Shown here one piece after another: positions 22,557 through 34,045 of a stretch of 64,000 nucleotides of DNA. Position numbers and translations under genes: made by a program. Numbering within the stretch: the first letter of the stretch is position 1; each line of letters opens with the position of its first letter. The DNA comes from Nyssa sinensis (taxonomy: Eukaryota > Streptophyta > Magnoliopsida > Cornales > Nyssaceae), in NCBI GenBank assembly GCA_008638375.1, contig CM018052.1:25761071-25825070 (forward strand), in the 5' to 3' direction. The notes beneath the pieces were generated by a model, which was not told where the DNA came from, ran no database searches, and saw only the letters and a list, made by a program, of their open reading frames with translations.

Positions 22557-25500
22557 TGTCATGACTCAAAACCCATCCTATGCGGATTAGGGGTCCGTGA
22601 CCGGGTCTGCGGCCCGTGGGCCAATCCTCGTCCAAAGGATCTGAAATACTAAATAAATTTTTAACAAGACATTTTATAGACATTAGTTAAAACTGGTAGC
22701 ACAGTCAGGTCATCATTTAATACATGCCAAAAGAATATAAGTGTTTATAAGTACAGATGCTTCAAAAACACAACTAACAGGACCATGGTGACATGGGAGA
22801 TATTAAGACCTTCCAGTATTTAATTTAATACAAAACTCGCCAAAAAGAGCTACTAGTGGCTAGCGGCGTCTAAGCCTCCGGAGCGCCTCTGGGTTCTCCT
22901 ACTTCCTAGTGTCCTAAAAAAATAATAAAGCCAGTAAGTAAAGTCCCTTCCTCTGTTATGGGTCAAGATTAGTTCAAGAATGTAAGCAATGAACAAATAC
23001 CAATAGAGTGTAATATATCAATGCATGTCAGAACAGAAGACATGATAGAAGTCACAATAGCCAGTCACCAATGTATAGATCGATAGAAATGACCTTCAGG
23101 TCCTATAGGCATATTACAAGAAGTGCACAAAAATAATAACAAGAAATAGCCAAATGATGTGCTGCCGAAATCAGAAAATGTCTATATAGGCATGTCATCA
23201 TATCAAATAGTACAACAAGGGGTATTCCAAGAAAAAGCTCACAAGCATATCAAAAATTCAAGAAATACGATACCAACGATGCTCAAAAGTATATAACATA
23301 TTAAAAACCAAAGACATGTCATGTAAGAGATAAAAAGAAACTATCTGTTAGATGCTATCTGTCAGGGCCTGACATACCCTTTCGTGCTTACAGCACAGCG
23401 CTATTAACTTTTCGTGTCCTCTAGGACTCAAGTCGTACCTCATGCCTTGCATGACTACGTGTCAATCATGCAAAGTGACGCTCACACCCACGTGTAGCCT
23501 AGTCGTGCGATGTGATGCTCACAACCACGTGTAAACTGTCAGCATCTTGCCCCTAAGGGCTGAAGTGTGTAATGAGTCAAGTACTACCACGGATAAAATC
23601 GGGTCATGCATAGATAATTTCACAAGTTGTGGAGTAATACTTTTCTTATCGTGTGACATGTATTGTTCGGTATTCAAGCATCAAAGGAATACATATAAAT
23701 CACATCAGAGTATTAACATGCAAGAGCTCATCAAGTCCACAAGGTAGAACAATATCAACTGTGGAGATTAAGGCATATCAGATAATAGAGTACAAGGTGG
23801 CAGCAGGAAGAAAGAAATGTGACATGGCTAAGGAAAGACCACATAACAAAGTCCGGGTTTTACTTATCTTAAAAATAACTTTCAGCAGTTCTATTAATTC
23901 AAGTCTCCTTCTCCTTCCCTTTGGAAGTTCCTATAAATAAAAAATTTAGTTGTTATTAAATCATCTCAATTATTTAGGTCGATGTTAACGTCTGTGATTT
24001 ATTTAACTCTCTGGGTATTATTTAATTATATTCTCAAGGTTGATAGATTTATTACATCGGCCTTCAGAGTATTTTATTTGGGTAAACGGACTCCAACATT
24101 GAGTCCGGAACGTCCAAGAAAATAAATCTAGGCCTTCGCTGCTTCTTATTTGGCTTCGGGTACCTCTAAGGGCAAAATGGTAATTTTATATTTTATGGGA
24201 CTTAATTTTTCAGAACCCCGGTTGACAAGATGGAGATCACCATTAGGTCCAGAATGTCCGACATAGTCAAGATACACTATTTGTTTAATTAATATTTGTT
24301 TAAGGGCAAAATGGGAATTTTATATTTTATGGGATTTAATTTTTCAGAACCCCGGTTGACAAGATGGAGATCACCATTAGGTCCAGAATGTCCGACATAG
24401 TCAAGATATACTATTTGTTTAATTAATTTGGACATCGGGTCATTTACCTATTTTTAAATTAATTTAATTAATCTAATATTTTTATTTAATAATATATAAT
24501 ATATCTGTTAACACATGTTAACAGTGACAATAGTGGCTTAGTAGAATGGGTGAGGCTCGGTGGAATGGGTGAGGGTGTTAGTGTCCGGTCTTACGTGCAT
24601 CAAGGGTTCGAATCCCCTTAAACAGTGTTCCTTCCTTTACTCTTTTTTTTTTTTTTTTGTATATAAGTTGTAAACAAACAATGGATAACAACCGAATCGA
24701 GATAGGATATCCCAGTCCAAGACAATGACCTAATTGAATTTCTTACCATCGCAACCAAACAAACCCAGATCTGTCTTAATTTTAAAAACCAAACACCCAA
24801 AACGGCGTCGTCCAACTTATGTCCATTTGTGCGACGGGTTGGGTCCCGACCCCAACCCGGATCTGACCCGTCCTATTCACCTTCTTCCTTTTTTCCCTGA
24901 CTGTGTTGCCGTTGTTGCAGGTTTTTATTTTTTTTCAATTTCGTGGATTTTCAATGGTCCTTTTTAACTGATTTTTGTTCCTACGATCTTCTGGGACTTA
25001 AGGTAAGCTTTCAAGGTTGGTTTCTTGGAACGAAATGGATCAAAACACAAGATTTCTACACTATCATCATGGTCTGTAACAGGCTCGGTTTGAGCTTGTT
25101 TTTGAACCTTTTAAGTGATTTTTGCTTTATTTTTTTCCTTGTTTAAGGGGCTTCAAATCCCCATTCTTAAAATCATGTTTTGGTGTAAGTCTATGAGTTT
25201 GATCTTCAAGACCCAAACCTGTAACTCAGGTTTTGGAGGTCTTTTTCTGGGCTTCTAGGTCGCGGCATGGGGTTTTTAGAACCCTACTAGGGTCTATTTT
25301 GGGCCCCTAGTAAAGAAACCAAGGTTTGTTTTGGTCGAATCAGGTCTGCCCCATTGAAGGTCCTTCAATGGTGACCTGTGTACGGCTGTGTGCTTCTTGG
25401 GTTGTTTTGAGTTCTTATTTCTTCCCTTCGTTCAAAATAACAACCCTTAATGCCATGCATACATTTAAAAAGGCTTTAATAGTTTGCAAAGATGAGAGAT

Positions 25501-26288
25501 TTTTAAAGAGAGAAAAGAAATGGTTGTTGGGTTTTATACCTTTTTGACCCTATCCTCCTTCTTCTAGGCTAGGATTAGAACCTTAGTACATCTTAGTGTT
25601 ACATGCAATGACAGCCTCCTCTTTCCTCTTGTGGCAAGCCTTTCATGCAACCCACTCTCACTTTCTCTTTCTACTTCTTTCTAGCTTCTCTCATGCAAAC
25701 CTACTCACACTCTATCTTTCTGATTTCTGAATCCCATTGCACACACGCAACTCACAAATATATATTTGTATTTACTTTTATTTTTAAAGTAATTTTTTTG
25801 ATTGCATGAAAAGTGATTGGGTAATTTGGGATGTGGAGGGATATTTTTAAATGTATATATACATATATGTTGTAAAATAAGATATAAATAAGTGGATAGC
25901 CCAAATGGTATTTTTTTTAAGGGGGGCTTTTAAACTTTGGTCTCATTTGGTCAAAGGTTCAAAACCTCTTGGCCTCACATTTAGCATTTTTCCCTCATTT
26001 TAGGCTTATGTCTCGTTTGGCTAGCGCAGATTTTCATTTTAGCTATTTCCTTAATAACTTCTTTTCTATTGCTCATTTTACGAAGCGGTTTCTTCTGGTG
26101 GTTTCCTTTTTAGGTTAGCTTCAATGTCAAAGGTCTTGTGCCAATTTTTATTTCGTTGTGTTTTCCATGATTAGCTAATTCGAGTTTTATTAGTGTTAAA
26201 ATAAGGTTAATTAGCTAAATGACTGCATTAATTTCTCAAAAGACTTCATTACATTGATTTAACAGTAAAATAAGTTCGGCGTGTTACA
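22557..26288 (-). repeat. 5' LTR of the gypsy element
   Basis: A 3732-bp LTR runs from TGTCATGAC at the left to GTGTTACA at the right (minus strand TGTAACACGCC start). Compared with the left LTR it carries a private tandem duplication of about 126 bp (24170-24295 and 24298-24423) and a small duplication inside its tRNA-like module (24540-24575). ORFs in it are not genes. Confidence 0.85.
24170..24423. repeat. 126-bp tandem duplication private to one LTR
   Basis: Two adjacent units share the text TTTTATGGGA-TTAATTTTTCAGAACCCCGG and CACCATTAGGTCCAGAATG with almost no differences. The left LTR has a single unit (about 16850-16975), so the duplication arose in this LTR after insertion. Confidence 0.75.
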
Positions 26289-26452
26289 CAAACCATGAGG
26301 CATGTTCAACTATATATTGTGTCTTTTCTCAGTTTCAACCAACATTCAGGAAGAAATTATACAAATCACTTAAAAAACCACCTAATTAACCCCCTAACAG
26401 ATCAGAGTGTACTTGCTGTCCACCTACAGCTGAAAAATTGATATATGTCCAC

Positions 26453-26485
<33 letters not shown>

Positions 26486-26879
26486 TTTTACTTGGTTAGC
26501 TTCACCAAACAAGCTGAGAAACACATAGGAAAAGAAATGTGTATGATTATTCGGGTAGCGTAGTTGATTGGCAATTGCATTGAGGAAAAGGTAGCTCCTT
26601 TCGGTATCGAGGTCAACAATCAATGTCTAGAAAATATCCATGGCAACACCTTGCAAGATTCACCGCCGAAAACACCTTGCAAGATTCGGGCTGAAGAATT
26701 TGTGCTTGAAGAAACGTTGACCAGAATCTAGAGTTTGAGAAAGGGAGAAGGCAGATTTGCCGCAGGCTGCAGCTGAAGAATGTGCTTGAAGAAACCCTAG
26801 AGTAGAAAAAAAAAATGAAGTATTTATACTATAAAAAAGAAAAAAAGAAAAGAAAACGAGCCACGCGAGCTAAGCCACG
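26289..26879. other. unassigned intergenic stretch
   Basis: No recognised coding sequence. It includes (TA)n/(GA)n at 26455-26485 and a short degenerate duplication around 26645-26810 (the phrases CACCTTGCAAGATTC and GTGCTTGAAGAAAC each occur twice). It may be the 3' end of the interrupted Mutator-like element. Confidence 0.3.
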
Positions 26880-27103
26880 AGCCACGAGCTGAGCTGAGCT
26901 GAGCTTCAACGAACTTAAACGAGTTTGTTCACGAGCTGAAGAGTCGAGCCTTCTTTTGACTTGGCTCGGCTCGTTTATTAAACGAGCTCAAATTTGAGCT
27001 CAACTTTGGCTCGTTTATTAATTGAACCGAGTTTGAACAAGCTGTAATCGATCCGAGTTCGAGCTGTTTATGAACGACTCTGTTCGCTTGCACCCCTAGC
27101 TGT
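26880..27103 (-). mobile_element. hAT-like non-autonomous element end
   Basis: On the minus strand the block starts TAGGGGTGCAAGCG and continues with repeated GAGCTCGTTTAATAAACGAG / GAGCCGAGCC-type motifs. This is the terminal style of short plant hAT-like elements. It interrupts the Mutator-like pseudogene just after its SWIM-type finger. The other end and the TSD were not identified. Confidence 0.35.
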
Positions 27104-27644
27104 AATTGCATAAGCATGAGGAAAACTATTCATCTGGCATTGGAAGCAAGTACAATGTCGCCTAGAAATATCAATCATAATTGATGGATGAAAGTAAACT
27201 TCATAAACGTCGTTAGTTTCCTAACTCACAACCCAAGATATACTAACATTAACCACGACTTGTAACCTCAATTCTATTCCCGGACACAAACTCCACTCCA
27301 TTTCTTACATGACTCCCATCTTATAGTCATTTGGTTCAGTATCTTTACCCGGATCATGTCAACCATCTTTGTCACTAGCATGTGACGAGCTTCTTGAATC
27401 TAAAAATTGATAGACTTTGTAGCATTCCTACACATCTCACCAAATCTTTGACCTTCAAAATATGCATTGGCCTAATAATTCAGTATCACCTTGGTTACCA
27501 TTTTTGGCAGTCACAAGAAGCAAGATTTCCTTGTATCTTCCTTTGAAAAATATACCATCCAAGAATAACATAGGGCGATAGTACTTGAACCCATGCATAC
27601 ATGCACTAAATCCAACAAACAACCCTTTGAATCTTCTTATATGG
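27104..27644 (-). pseudogene. Mutator-like (MULE) transposase, 3' half
   Basis: The minus strand reads RRFKGLFVGFSACMHGFKYY, then PMLFLDGIFFKGRY and TAKNGNQG, the characteristic MuDR transposase DDE-region start. Broken frames downstream retain a region resembling the MULE C-terminal part and, at 27105-27175, CTCFQCQMNSFPHAYAI, a SWIM-type zinc finger. The frame continues into the segment at 40197-40507 once the 12.5-kb insertion is ignored. Stops and frameshifts make it a pseudogene. Confidence 0.72.
27640..27644. repeat. TSD TATGG (left) of the 12.5-kb element
   Basis: TATGG precedes the TGATGCTGCAC LTR end and is identical to 40192-40196. Confidence 0.9.
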
Positions 27645-27885
27645 TGATGCTGCACTTTTTGGCCCGCGTACAATCCGAGCTTGACTCCCTGAAAAACACT
27701 CAAAGAAAAAGATCAGAGGACTACCGGTCTGGCTCCGGCGGTAGCTGCTCCGATGCTTAAGTTAATAAAACTGAATTGAAAGACTGTATGAAAGCCAAAT
27801 AATGAGCATGACCCTAAAGTGTACCTCTAGGGCTTGATTTATAGGCAGTGGCATTCCTAAGTTGATTAGGATTTGGAGCCATGAA

Positions 27886-30837
27886 TGTCACGCCCCGAAT
27901 TTCGACAAACCCGAGGCGCGACTGACGAGACAGAAAATAAAATAAATAAAAGGACAAGGTAAATAAATCCACTAAACATGGGTCCATCCCCATCAATACA
28001 TAAGATAACATGAATACATCGTTCATAGGTCATTCGGGCTTAAGCCCTTACATTACAAAACATAGGTCCCACGGACCAAAATATAATAAGTGTCTCCTCC
28101 TATTAAAGCTTCACTGGGTCTCAAATAGCTGGAGGGTCCTCATCTGAAAATGTTGCCCACGAATGGGTCAGCTCAACTGCTGGTATGATGAAGTGCTAAT
28201 GCAAGAAATAAAGCTAAGGCGTGGCATGTGCAAAGTGTACATTTATCTCTAAATGTCATTCAAAGCATCGAAGTAATATATGAATGGTATGCGTGACGCA
28301 CCCATGCACAACTCTATGCCACACCCATGTTTCTTTTCCGGGTACTCCCCGATGCAATGGCCGATTTTGGGTTTTTCACCACAGGATCTACACCCTCATA
28401 ATGCAATGCTCAACCCACACTATGTTCTCAAAGAATTCATCATATGCCAATATGCCAATGCAACCTCAATGAACATAGTGATCAATAATATAGCATGCTC
28501 GAACAATAACATATAAATCATCAGTCAATTCCATATGCAAGCATATCTCATCTTATCAACTTAAACACATGTCATGATTCACATTCATCATTCACTAAAT
28601 TTTCATAAAGTACAAGTGACACGCAAGCATGTGAGCAATCAACCCTAAATCATCAAATAAGCACATTCCACATAAGCACATAAGTCATTCCAGTCATTCA
28701 CAAATATTCCTAACTTAACTTCATTTCTAACATTAGCAAAACACCATACCTGACGGGTCAGTCACAACCCAAGCAAACTGCACTCGTAACGTAGTGAGAA
28801 TGTGGAAAGGTCAGACTGTCTTCTCCTTGCCTGTCGGTGTCCCTAAAAGCATAAATTCCCACTCAGTCTATTTTCATTTGAATTTATGCTATTCATCAAA
28901 TTTTATGTCTTTAAATTTATAGGTTTCTATTCTGTTAAATTAGACTCTACCATTGGTTCTAGGACGTTGAAGAAAATAAGTTTAGGTTCTCGTAGAACTC
29001 AATTCGGACACCGGTGTTTAAAAGGACAAAACAGTCATTTTGCACTTTACACGTGTCCTTACATTTCGTGACCTCTTTTCACAAATCGGACTCCACGGTT
29101 GAGTCCGGAATGTTCGAGATCATAAAGTTTCACTATTTGTTTACCTAATTCGGAGTTCGTTTGACTGTACTTTAATTCAGGGGCATTTCGGTAATTTTTA
29201 AAGATTACTACGGGTCTTTTATTTTTTTGGGACCCCGTCTCGTAAAACGGACCTCACCATTGGTCTCAGAAGGGTCGAGATAGTCAAAATACACTAATGA
29301 CTTGTCCCATTTGGACTTCGGGATATTTTTGAATACTTAATTAATTAAATTAATTTATTAATTAATTAATTAATTAATTTAATTAATGTTTTATTAATAT
29401 TTTATTCATGTGGGTCAAAACATAATTATTAACAGTTGGGGGGGTCAATTCATAAATTCCGTAACTTCTTGGGTCAGTTTATAATTTCTAAAAGTCAAGG
29501 GGGCCAATTTGTAATTAAAAAAAATCTCATTCTCACCATGGATAGCCAAACAGTGTATAGGGACAGAACAGGGATAGGATATCCCTATTCTGATTTCAAT
29601 TTCTATTTCAATTTCTTATGCACGTAACCAAACACTCCCAATCTCATTTTAACTTAAAACCTGAGCGTGACACGTGGCAGGGTGGTTCGGCCCAAGCCCG
29701 ACCCGGACCCGACCCGAACCCGAGACCCGACCCGGGTGGCCTCCTTCCTTCCCCGTTTTTCCGGCGACGACCCAGTAGGGTTCCGGCGCCTTCTCCGGCG
29801 CCGGCGACTTTTTCCGGTGAGATTTCATCGACTTTTTAACACAGTTTTCTTCAGTTTTTCTAGGGGATTACGTATCTCAAGTCTGTTTTCCCTTTCATCA
29901 CCCAGAACCCTTCGAAATGACGAGAACCGTAGCTCCGGTCACCCTAAGCCCAGATTCCGGCGACTGGTTTTCCTCACTGTTTTTGACTCTTTTTAATCCC
30001 ATTTCTTTTCTAATCACCTCCTGTATTTTAAGTGAATCATTTCCTATTTTTTTAAAATAAGTTTGAGGCTTAGGTTTCAAAAAAATTCAGATTATCCCCC
30101 CACTTGCGACTGACATTTTCTCACCCATTTGCTGATCATTTTTACTCGTTTCTTTTGCAAAATCTTTCTTACAGTTCACTCTATAGGACCCTATAATTTA
30201 TAGCTAATTTATCATGCCTCAAAACAAGTAGCATACATGAAATTCTAGAGAGAGAAAGTCACTAAATCTGTCTGTATTTACCTCTACAATGGTGTCCTCC
30301 CTCTCTTGGATGCCTTAGTTTCCTTCCTTCTGCTTCCTTATCTCCTCAGCCTTTCTTTCCTTTTTTTTTTTTCTTTTCTCTCACCCGAGACCAACTCTCT
30401 TTTTTTTTTCTCTTCACTTTCTCTCTCTATATCTCTCTCTCTCCAAGACCAGCCTCTCTGCATCAGGACTGTCCCTCCCATGCCCTGAATCCCCCTTCTA
30501 CACTCCACCAACCGTACCTGCTACACCATCCCTTGTTGAGTGTTACACACTCAACACATGCACACACACACACACACGGCACACACACACACACACTGCT
30601 TTATACACATGTATATATTTATATACACTTACATATTTACCTATTTTACACACACACTCACATGTATACACATATACCCAATATATAATTTAAAATATAT
30701 ATATATATACATATATATATATACACATACACACATTACCATTATCATAATAATAATAATAATAATTAAAATTAAAAAAAATATTTAATAACCAACGAAA
30801 ATTTTATAGATAAAAAAAAAATTTCCGGGTTATTACA
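27886..30837. mobile_element. solo LTR nested in the LARD LTR (TSD ATGAA)
   Basis: A 2952-bp unit begins TGTCACGCCCCG and ends GGGTTATTACA, flanked by a perfect 5-bp repeat ATGAA (27881-27885 and 30838-30842). The uninterrupted version of the site is at 39413-39417, with matching flanks, in the other LTR. Inside are TTAATTAA repeats (29336-29385), a run of CCCGACCCGG-type text near 29690-29735, pyrimidine-rich tracts (30300-30450) and CA/TA microsatellites (30545-30790). It belongs to the same broad LTR group as the blocks at 1-4255 and 10086-12240. ORFs here are by-products. Confidence 0.9.
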
Positions 30838-31084
30838 ATGAAAGTAGGGATTTGAGCATCGGAGATAGTAGTTACCTTGTAGAATATTGTATCAAATAGA
30901 GATAACCATGAGTGGTGGTTTCCTTGTAAAAGACTGTTTCCTTATTCTCTGCTCAGCATATATTAAGGCGGTGATGAGCTTTGAATAACAGTGTGTTACA
31001 TCGAAGGTTTGTGTTCGAACCTGTAAGCTTTGCAGATAAGTAGATCTTCTCTGGAGATATGTGTTCGGCCTCTGTAGGTCTGCT

Positions 31085-31560
31085 CTGAAAGGCCGAGCAC
31101 AAGCTAAATGGCCGAGCACTAGCTGAAAGGCCGAGCACGAGCTGAAAGGCCGATCATGAGCTGAATGGCCGAGCATGAGCTGAAAGACCGAGCACGAGCT
31201 GAAAGGCTGAGCACTAGCTGAAAAGCCGAGCACGAGCTGAAAGGTCGATCATGAGCTGAATGGCCGAGCACGAGCTGAATGGCCGAGTACGAGCTGAAAG
31301 GCCGAGCACTAGCTGAATGGCCGAGCACTAGCTGAAAGGCCGAGCACGAGCTGAAAGGCTGAGCACGAGCTGAATGGCCGAGCACTAGCTGAAAGGCCGA
31401 GCACGAGCTGAAAGGCTGAGCACGAGCAGAATGGCCGAGCACTAGCTGAAAGGCCGAGCACGAGCTGAAAGACCGATCATAAACTGTATGGCCGAGCATG
31501 AGCTGAATGGCCGAGCACGAGCTGAAAGGCCGATCATGAACTGTATGGCCGAGAATGAGC
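31085..31560. repeat. 19-bp minisatellite in the 3' LTR
   Basis: About 25 units based on AGCTGAAAGGCCGAGCACG, with variants such as GAATGGCC and GATCATGAG. Because 19 is not a multiple of three and units lack stops on the minus strand, all three minus frames stay open and give a 19-residue protein periodicity. The array also exists in the other LTR. Confidence 0.9.
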
Positions 31561-31616
31561 TGACCCGTAGGTATACGTGTTAAGTGGTGATTGGTCTGTC
31601 ACATTGTGGTATATCA

Positions 31617-31642
31617 GTTACTCCCCCCTCCCCCCCCCCCAA
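31617..31642 (-). other. polypurine tract of the LARD-like element
   Basis: The plus strand is C-rich (CTCCCCCCTCCCCCCCCCCC). The minus strand is therefore an almost pure G/A run ending directly before the 3' LTR. Confidence 0.75.
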
Positions 31643-31859
31643 GCCTCAGTTCTGTGAAATCCGTGCAGAGCTGAGGTTAGGATTTTTGAAGAGTCATGCG
31701 TACTTGATGATTTATAATAAACTGTCTTGCAACACTTGGAAATAAAACAAGGTTTTTATAAAGGTCGGTAGGGTGAGAAAAATAGACCAGACCTAGGGGT
31801 CTGTACATTTTGATGAACTAAGCCTACAATACTTGTAATGGATACAAGGCTTTAGGGGT

Positions 31860-32440
31860 TAATAAGATAGACCAAACCAGAGGGTTTATGCATTAAGATG
31901 GTCCAGACCTGCGTCTGTGCATTAAGATGGACCAGACCTAAGGGGTTGTACATTAAGATGGACCAGACCTACGTCTGTGCATTAAGATGGACCAGACGTG
32001 GGGGTCTGTGCATTAAGATGGACCAGACCTAGAGGTCTGTGCATTTAGTTGGACCAGACTTGAAGGTCTGTACATTAAGATGGACCAGACCTGAGTCTGT
32101 ACATTAAGATAGACCAGACTTGGGGGTCTGTGCATTTAAGATGGACTAGACCTGAAGTCTGTACATTGAGATGGACCAGACCTGAAGTCTGTACATTAAG
32201 ACGGACCAGACCTGGGGGTCTATGCATTAAGTTGGACCAGACCTAAAAGTCTGTACATTAAGATGGACCAGACCTGAGTCTGTACATTAAGATGGACCAG
32301 ACCTGAGGGTCTGTGCATTTAAGATGGACCAAACCTGGGGGTCTGTGCATTAAGATGGACCAGACCGAAAGGTCTGTACAGATGGACCAGACCTGAGTCT
32401 GTGCATTTAAGATGGACCAGACCTGAGTCTGTGCATTAAG
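31860..32440. repeat. 29-33 bp minisatellite inside the LARD-like element
   Basis: About 18 units follow the pattern GATGGACCAGACCTGAGTCT then GT(A/G)CATTAA, with length variation in the GGGGGTCT part. It is non-coding and lies just inside the 3' LTR and PPT. Confidence 0.88.
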
Positions 32441-33032
32441 GGGGCATTTGGAAGAGTAGGTGGGAATGAAGGTGTCATTTGACCCACGTGAGTGTTACTG
32501 TACTGGTTATCATCTAAAGCTTCAGCTACAACATTATTTGGTATTGATCGCCCATAATGATCTTTCACAGTAGAGCTTGGTGTGGAGAACAAGTCAGTTG
32601 ACTACCCCTGCGAATGGTGTTAGGTGTCTGACAGACTGGACACCGAAGTCCATGCTCACTGGTATTGAGTCGTTTTCATACTGATAGAGTTTCTGGTGTG
32701 CTTGCGGGTGCAAAAAACCTTTTTATTTTTGAAGAGCTGCAGATTATGCCGCTTAATGGCCAAAATGGTGATGGAATCAAGGCCAGAGTGCAGCCATCTA
32801 ACTGATTTCTTGAAAGGTTCAAACTTCTCAGCATATCGATCTGCGACAAAGTGTTCCCTAACAGATCAAGAGAAAACAAATTTTTGTAGCTTTCAGGTGT
32901 TCTAGGAATGCTTCTTGGCAGATTATTGTTTGATATGTCAATGGCTTGTACCATTTCCAGCAGACCAAGCTCATCAGGAATTGTTCCCACCAAGAAATTG
33001 TACGAAAAATTAAAATATATCTGCATGCTTTT

Positions 33033-33248
33033 TGTTGTGTGCATTTCATCCCACATCGGTGAGGAGCCGGGACTGCTTGTCGCTTATAAGCACAGGCCTC
33101 CCTCCCCCTTGTAATAGGCCTTTTCCTGGGCCAAAGCCCAGGAGGAACAAAACCGTGCGGGAGAGTGCCCTACGGGGAGAGTGCCCAAAGCGGACAATAT
33201 ATTGCAAGGAACGGGGCCACGGTGTGTGGGCCAAAAAGTGCAGCATCA
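33033..33248 (+). repeat. TRIM 5' LTR
   Basis: It runs from TGTTGTGTGC to GTGCAGCATCA. It contains a TATA-like CTTATAAG (33083-33090) and a perfect hairpin CCTGGGC-CAAA-GCCCAGG (33125-33142). Its last 20 bases, GGCCAAAAAGTGCAGCATCA, equal the end of the LARD LTR read on the minus strand. Confidence 0.92.
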
Positions 33249-33326
33249 GCTTGGCGCCGTCTGTGGGAACGTTGGGCCACGTCCAGCTTCTCATGCTCCA
33301 ACCAGTCCACGACTGGGGGGAGCAGC

Positions 33327-33542
33327 TGTTGTGTGCATTTCATCCCACATCGGTGAGGAGCCGGGACTGCTTGTCGCTTATAAGCACAGGCCTCCCTCCC
33401 CCTTGTAATAGGCCTTTTCCTGGGCCAAAGCCCAGGAGGAACAAAACCGTGCGGGAGAGTGCCCTACGGGGAGAGTGCCCAAAGCGGACAATATATTGCA
33501 AGGAACGGGGCCACGGTGTGTGGGCCAAAAAGTGCAGCATCA
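33327..33542 (+). repeat. TRIM 3' LTR
   Basis: By eye it is identical to the 5' LTR over 216 bp. It is followed by the TSD and then by the resumed LRR receptor fragment. Confidence 0.92.
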
Positions 33543-34045
33543 CTTTTCAAGCTTGCAATCACTGACCCTAGAATAGGTCCAGTGAGATGGTTGTGGGAGA
33601 GATCCAAAAACATTAGGCGGCGAAGTTTCGCCATACTTTCCGGAGTTGATCCATTTAGCTTGCTTCCACTGTGGTCCAAGTATGAAAGCAACTCAAGCTC
33701 TGAGACAGCAGGTGGAATTGGTCCAGCGAACCTGTTATGCTGTAATTGAAGATTTCCAGTTCATAAATATTCTCAGGGATTACACCTTTCAGGGCATTGT
33801 ATTGCAGCCAAAGACCTTGGAGGAGAGAAGGCTTGGATAGTTCGAGAGGAACTAGGCTTGGTTTTAGTGAACCACTAAAATTGTTTTTGTCCTAGAAAGA
33901 GCATGTCAAGATTTGAGCAATTGAAGAGGTCATAGTTGGTGATACTGAAAGCTTCCTTTGGTGTTTCATCTCCTAGTAGAATGTCTCCAAAAGGCGTGGG
34001 GCCTATCTCCCCAGTGAGCTCGCAGCTTTCTGCATTTGCTTGGCG

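Larger units (their letters stand above)
15819..26288 (-). mobile_element. decayed Ty3-gypsy (chromovirus/Tekay-like) element
   Basis: Two direct copies of an LTR (15819-18819 and 22557-26288) flank 3.7 kb holding minus-strand gag, protease, reverse transcriptase and integrase remnants. The Met-tRNA-type PBS (22541-22552) and a polypurine tract (18820-18832) fix the orientation as minus. The left, element-3', LTR lacks about 590 bp present at 22557-23147, so the element is truncated where it meets the satellite array and no TSD can be read. The C-terminal pol text (a 'VSPMKCVVRFGKKGKL' stretch, then a degenerate chromodomain-like tail) suggests a chromovirus. Confidence 0.88.
27645..31616 (-). 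repeat. 3' LTR of the LARD-like element (split by a solo LTR)
   Basis: LTR sequence is 27645-27885 plus 30843-31616. Counting 27645-27885 against 39177-39417 gives about 10 differences in 241 bases, so the two LTRs have diverged by roughly 4 percent there. The right part contains a 19-bp minisatellite. Confidence 0.9.
33033..33542 (+). mobile_element. complete TRIM element, TSD CTTTT
   Basis: A 510-bp terminal-repeat retrotransposon in miniature: two 216-bp LTRs that look identical base for base (33033-33248, 33327-33542), a 78-bp interior with a PBS-type TTGGCGCCGTCTGTGGGAAC after a two-base spacer, and a G-rich polypurine tract ending GGGGGGAGCAGC before the second LTR. Perfect TSDs CTTTT are at 33028-33032 and 33543-33547. 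The 177-aa open frame that spans it is not a gene. LTR identity indicates a recent insertion. Confidence 0.93.
32690..34045 (-). pseudogene. FLS2-like LRR receptor kinase ectodomain fragment, split by a TRIM
   Basis: Minus-strand frames, read from right to left, give a run of FLS2-type leucine-rich repeats: DLFNCSNLDMLFLG (about 33900), LQHNRFAGPIPPAVSELELL, LNGSTPESMAKLRRLMFLDL, SHNHLTGPILGSVIASLK, then after the TRIM MQIYFNFSYNFLVGTIPDEL, GLLEMVQAIDISNNN and SLNLSRNQLDG. The order and spacing follow the flagellin receptor family (FLS2) ectodomain C-terminal half. Frameshifts and stops occur in several places, and there is no transmembrane segment or kinase. It is a captured, dead fragment in the sense direction of the host retroelement. 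Confidence 0.82.

Noticed and set aside
28280..30788. Several 60-110 aa ORFs in the solo LTR
   Set aside because: They fall in CA/TA microsatellites or CCCGACC-type simple repeats of a TSD-flanked LTR.
31119..31499. 126-aa serine/alanine-rich repeat protein (and similar at 39751-40095)
   Set aside because: By-product of the 19-bp minisatellite, open in several frames with identical periodicity.
33032..33565. 177-aa plus-strand ORF
   Set aside because: It is the two identical TRIM LTRs read as protein; the repeated halves have no domain.
32690..34045. Functional FLS2-type immune receptor gene
   Set aside because: Only part of the LRR ectodomain remains, with frameshifts, a TRIM insertion and no kinase; it lies inside a retroelement.
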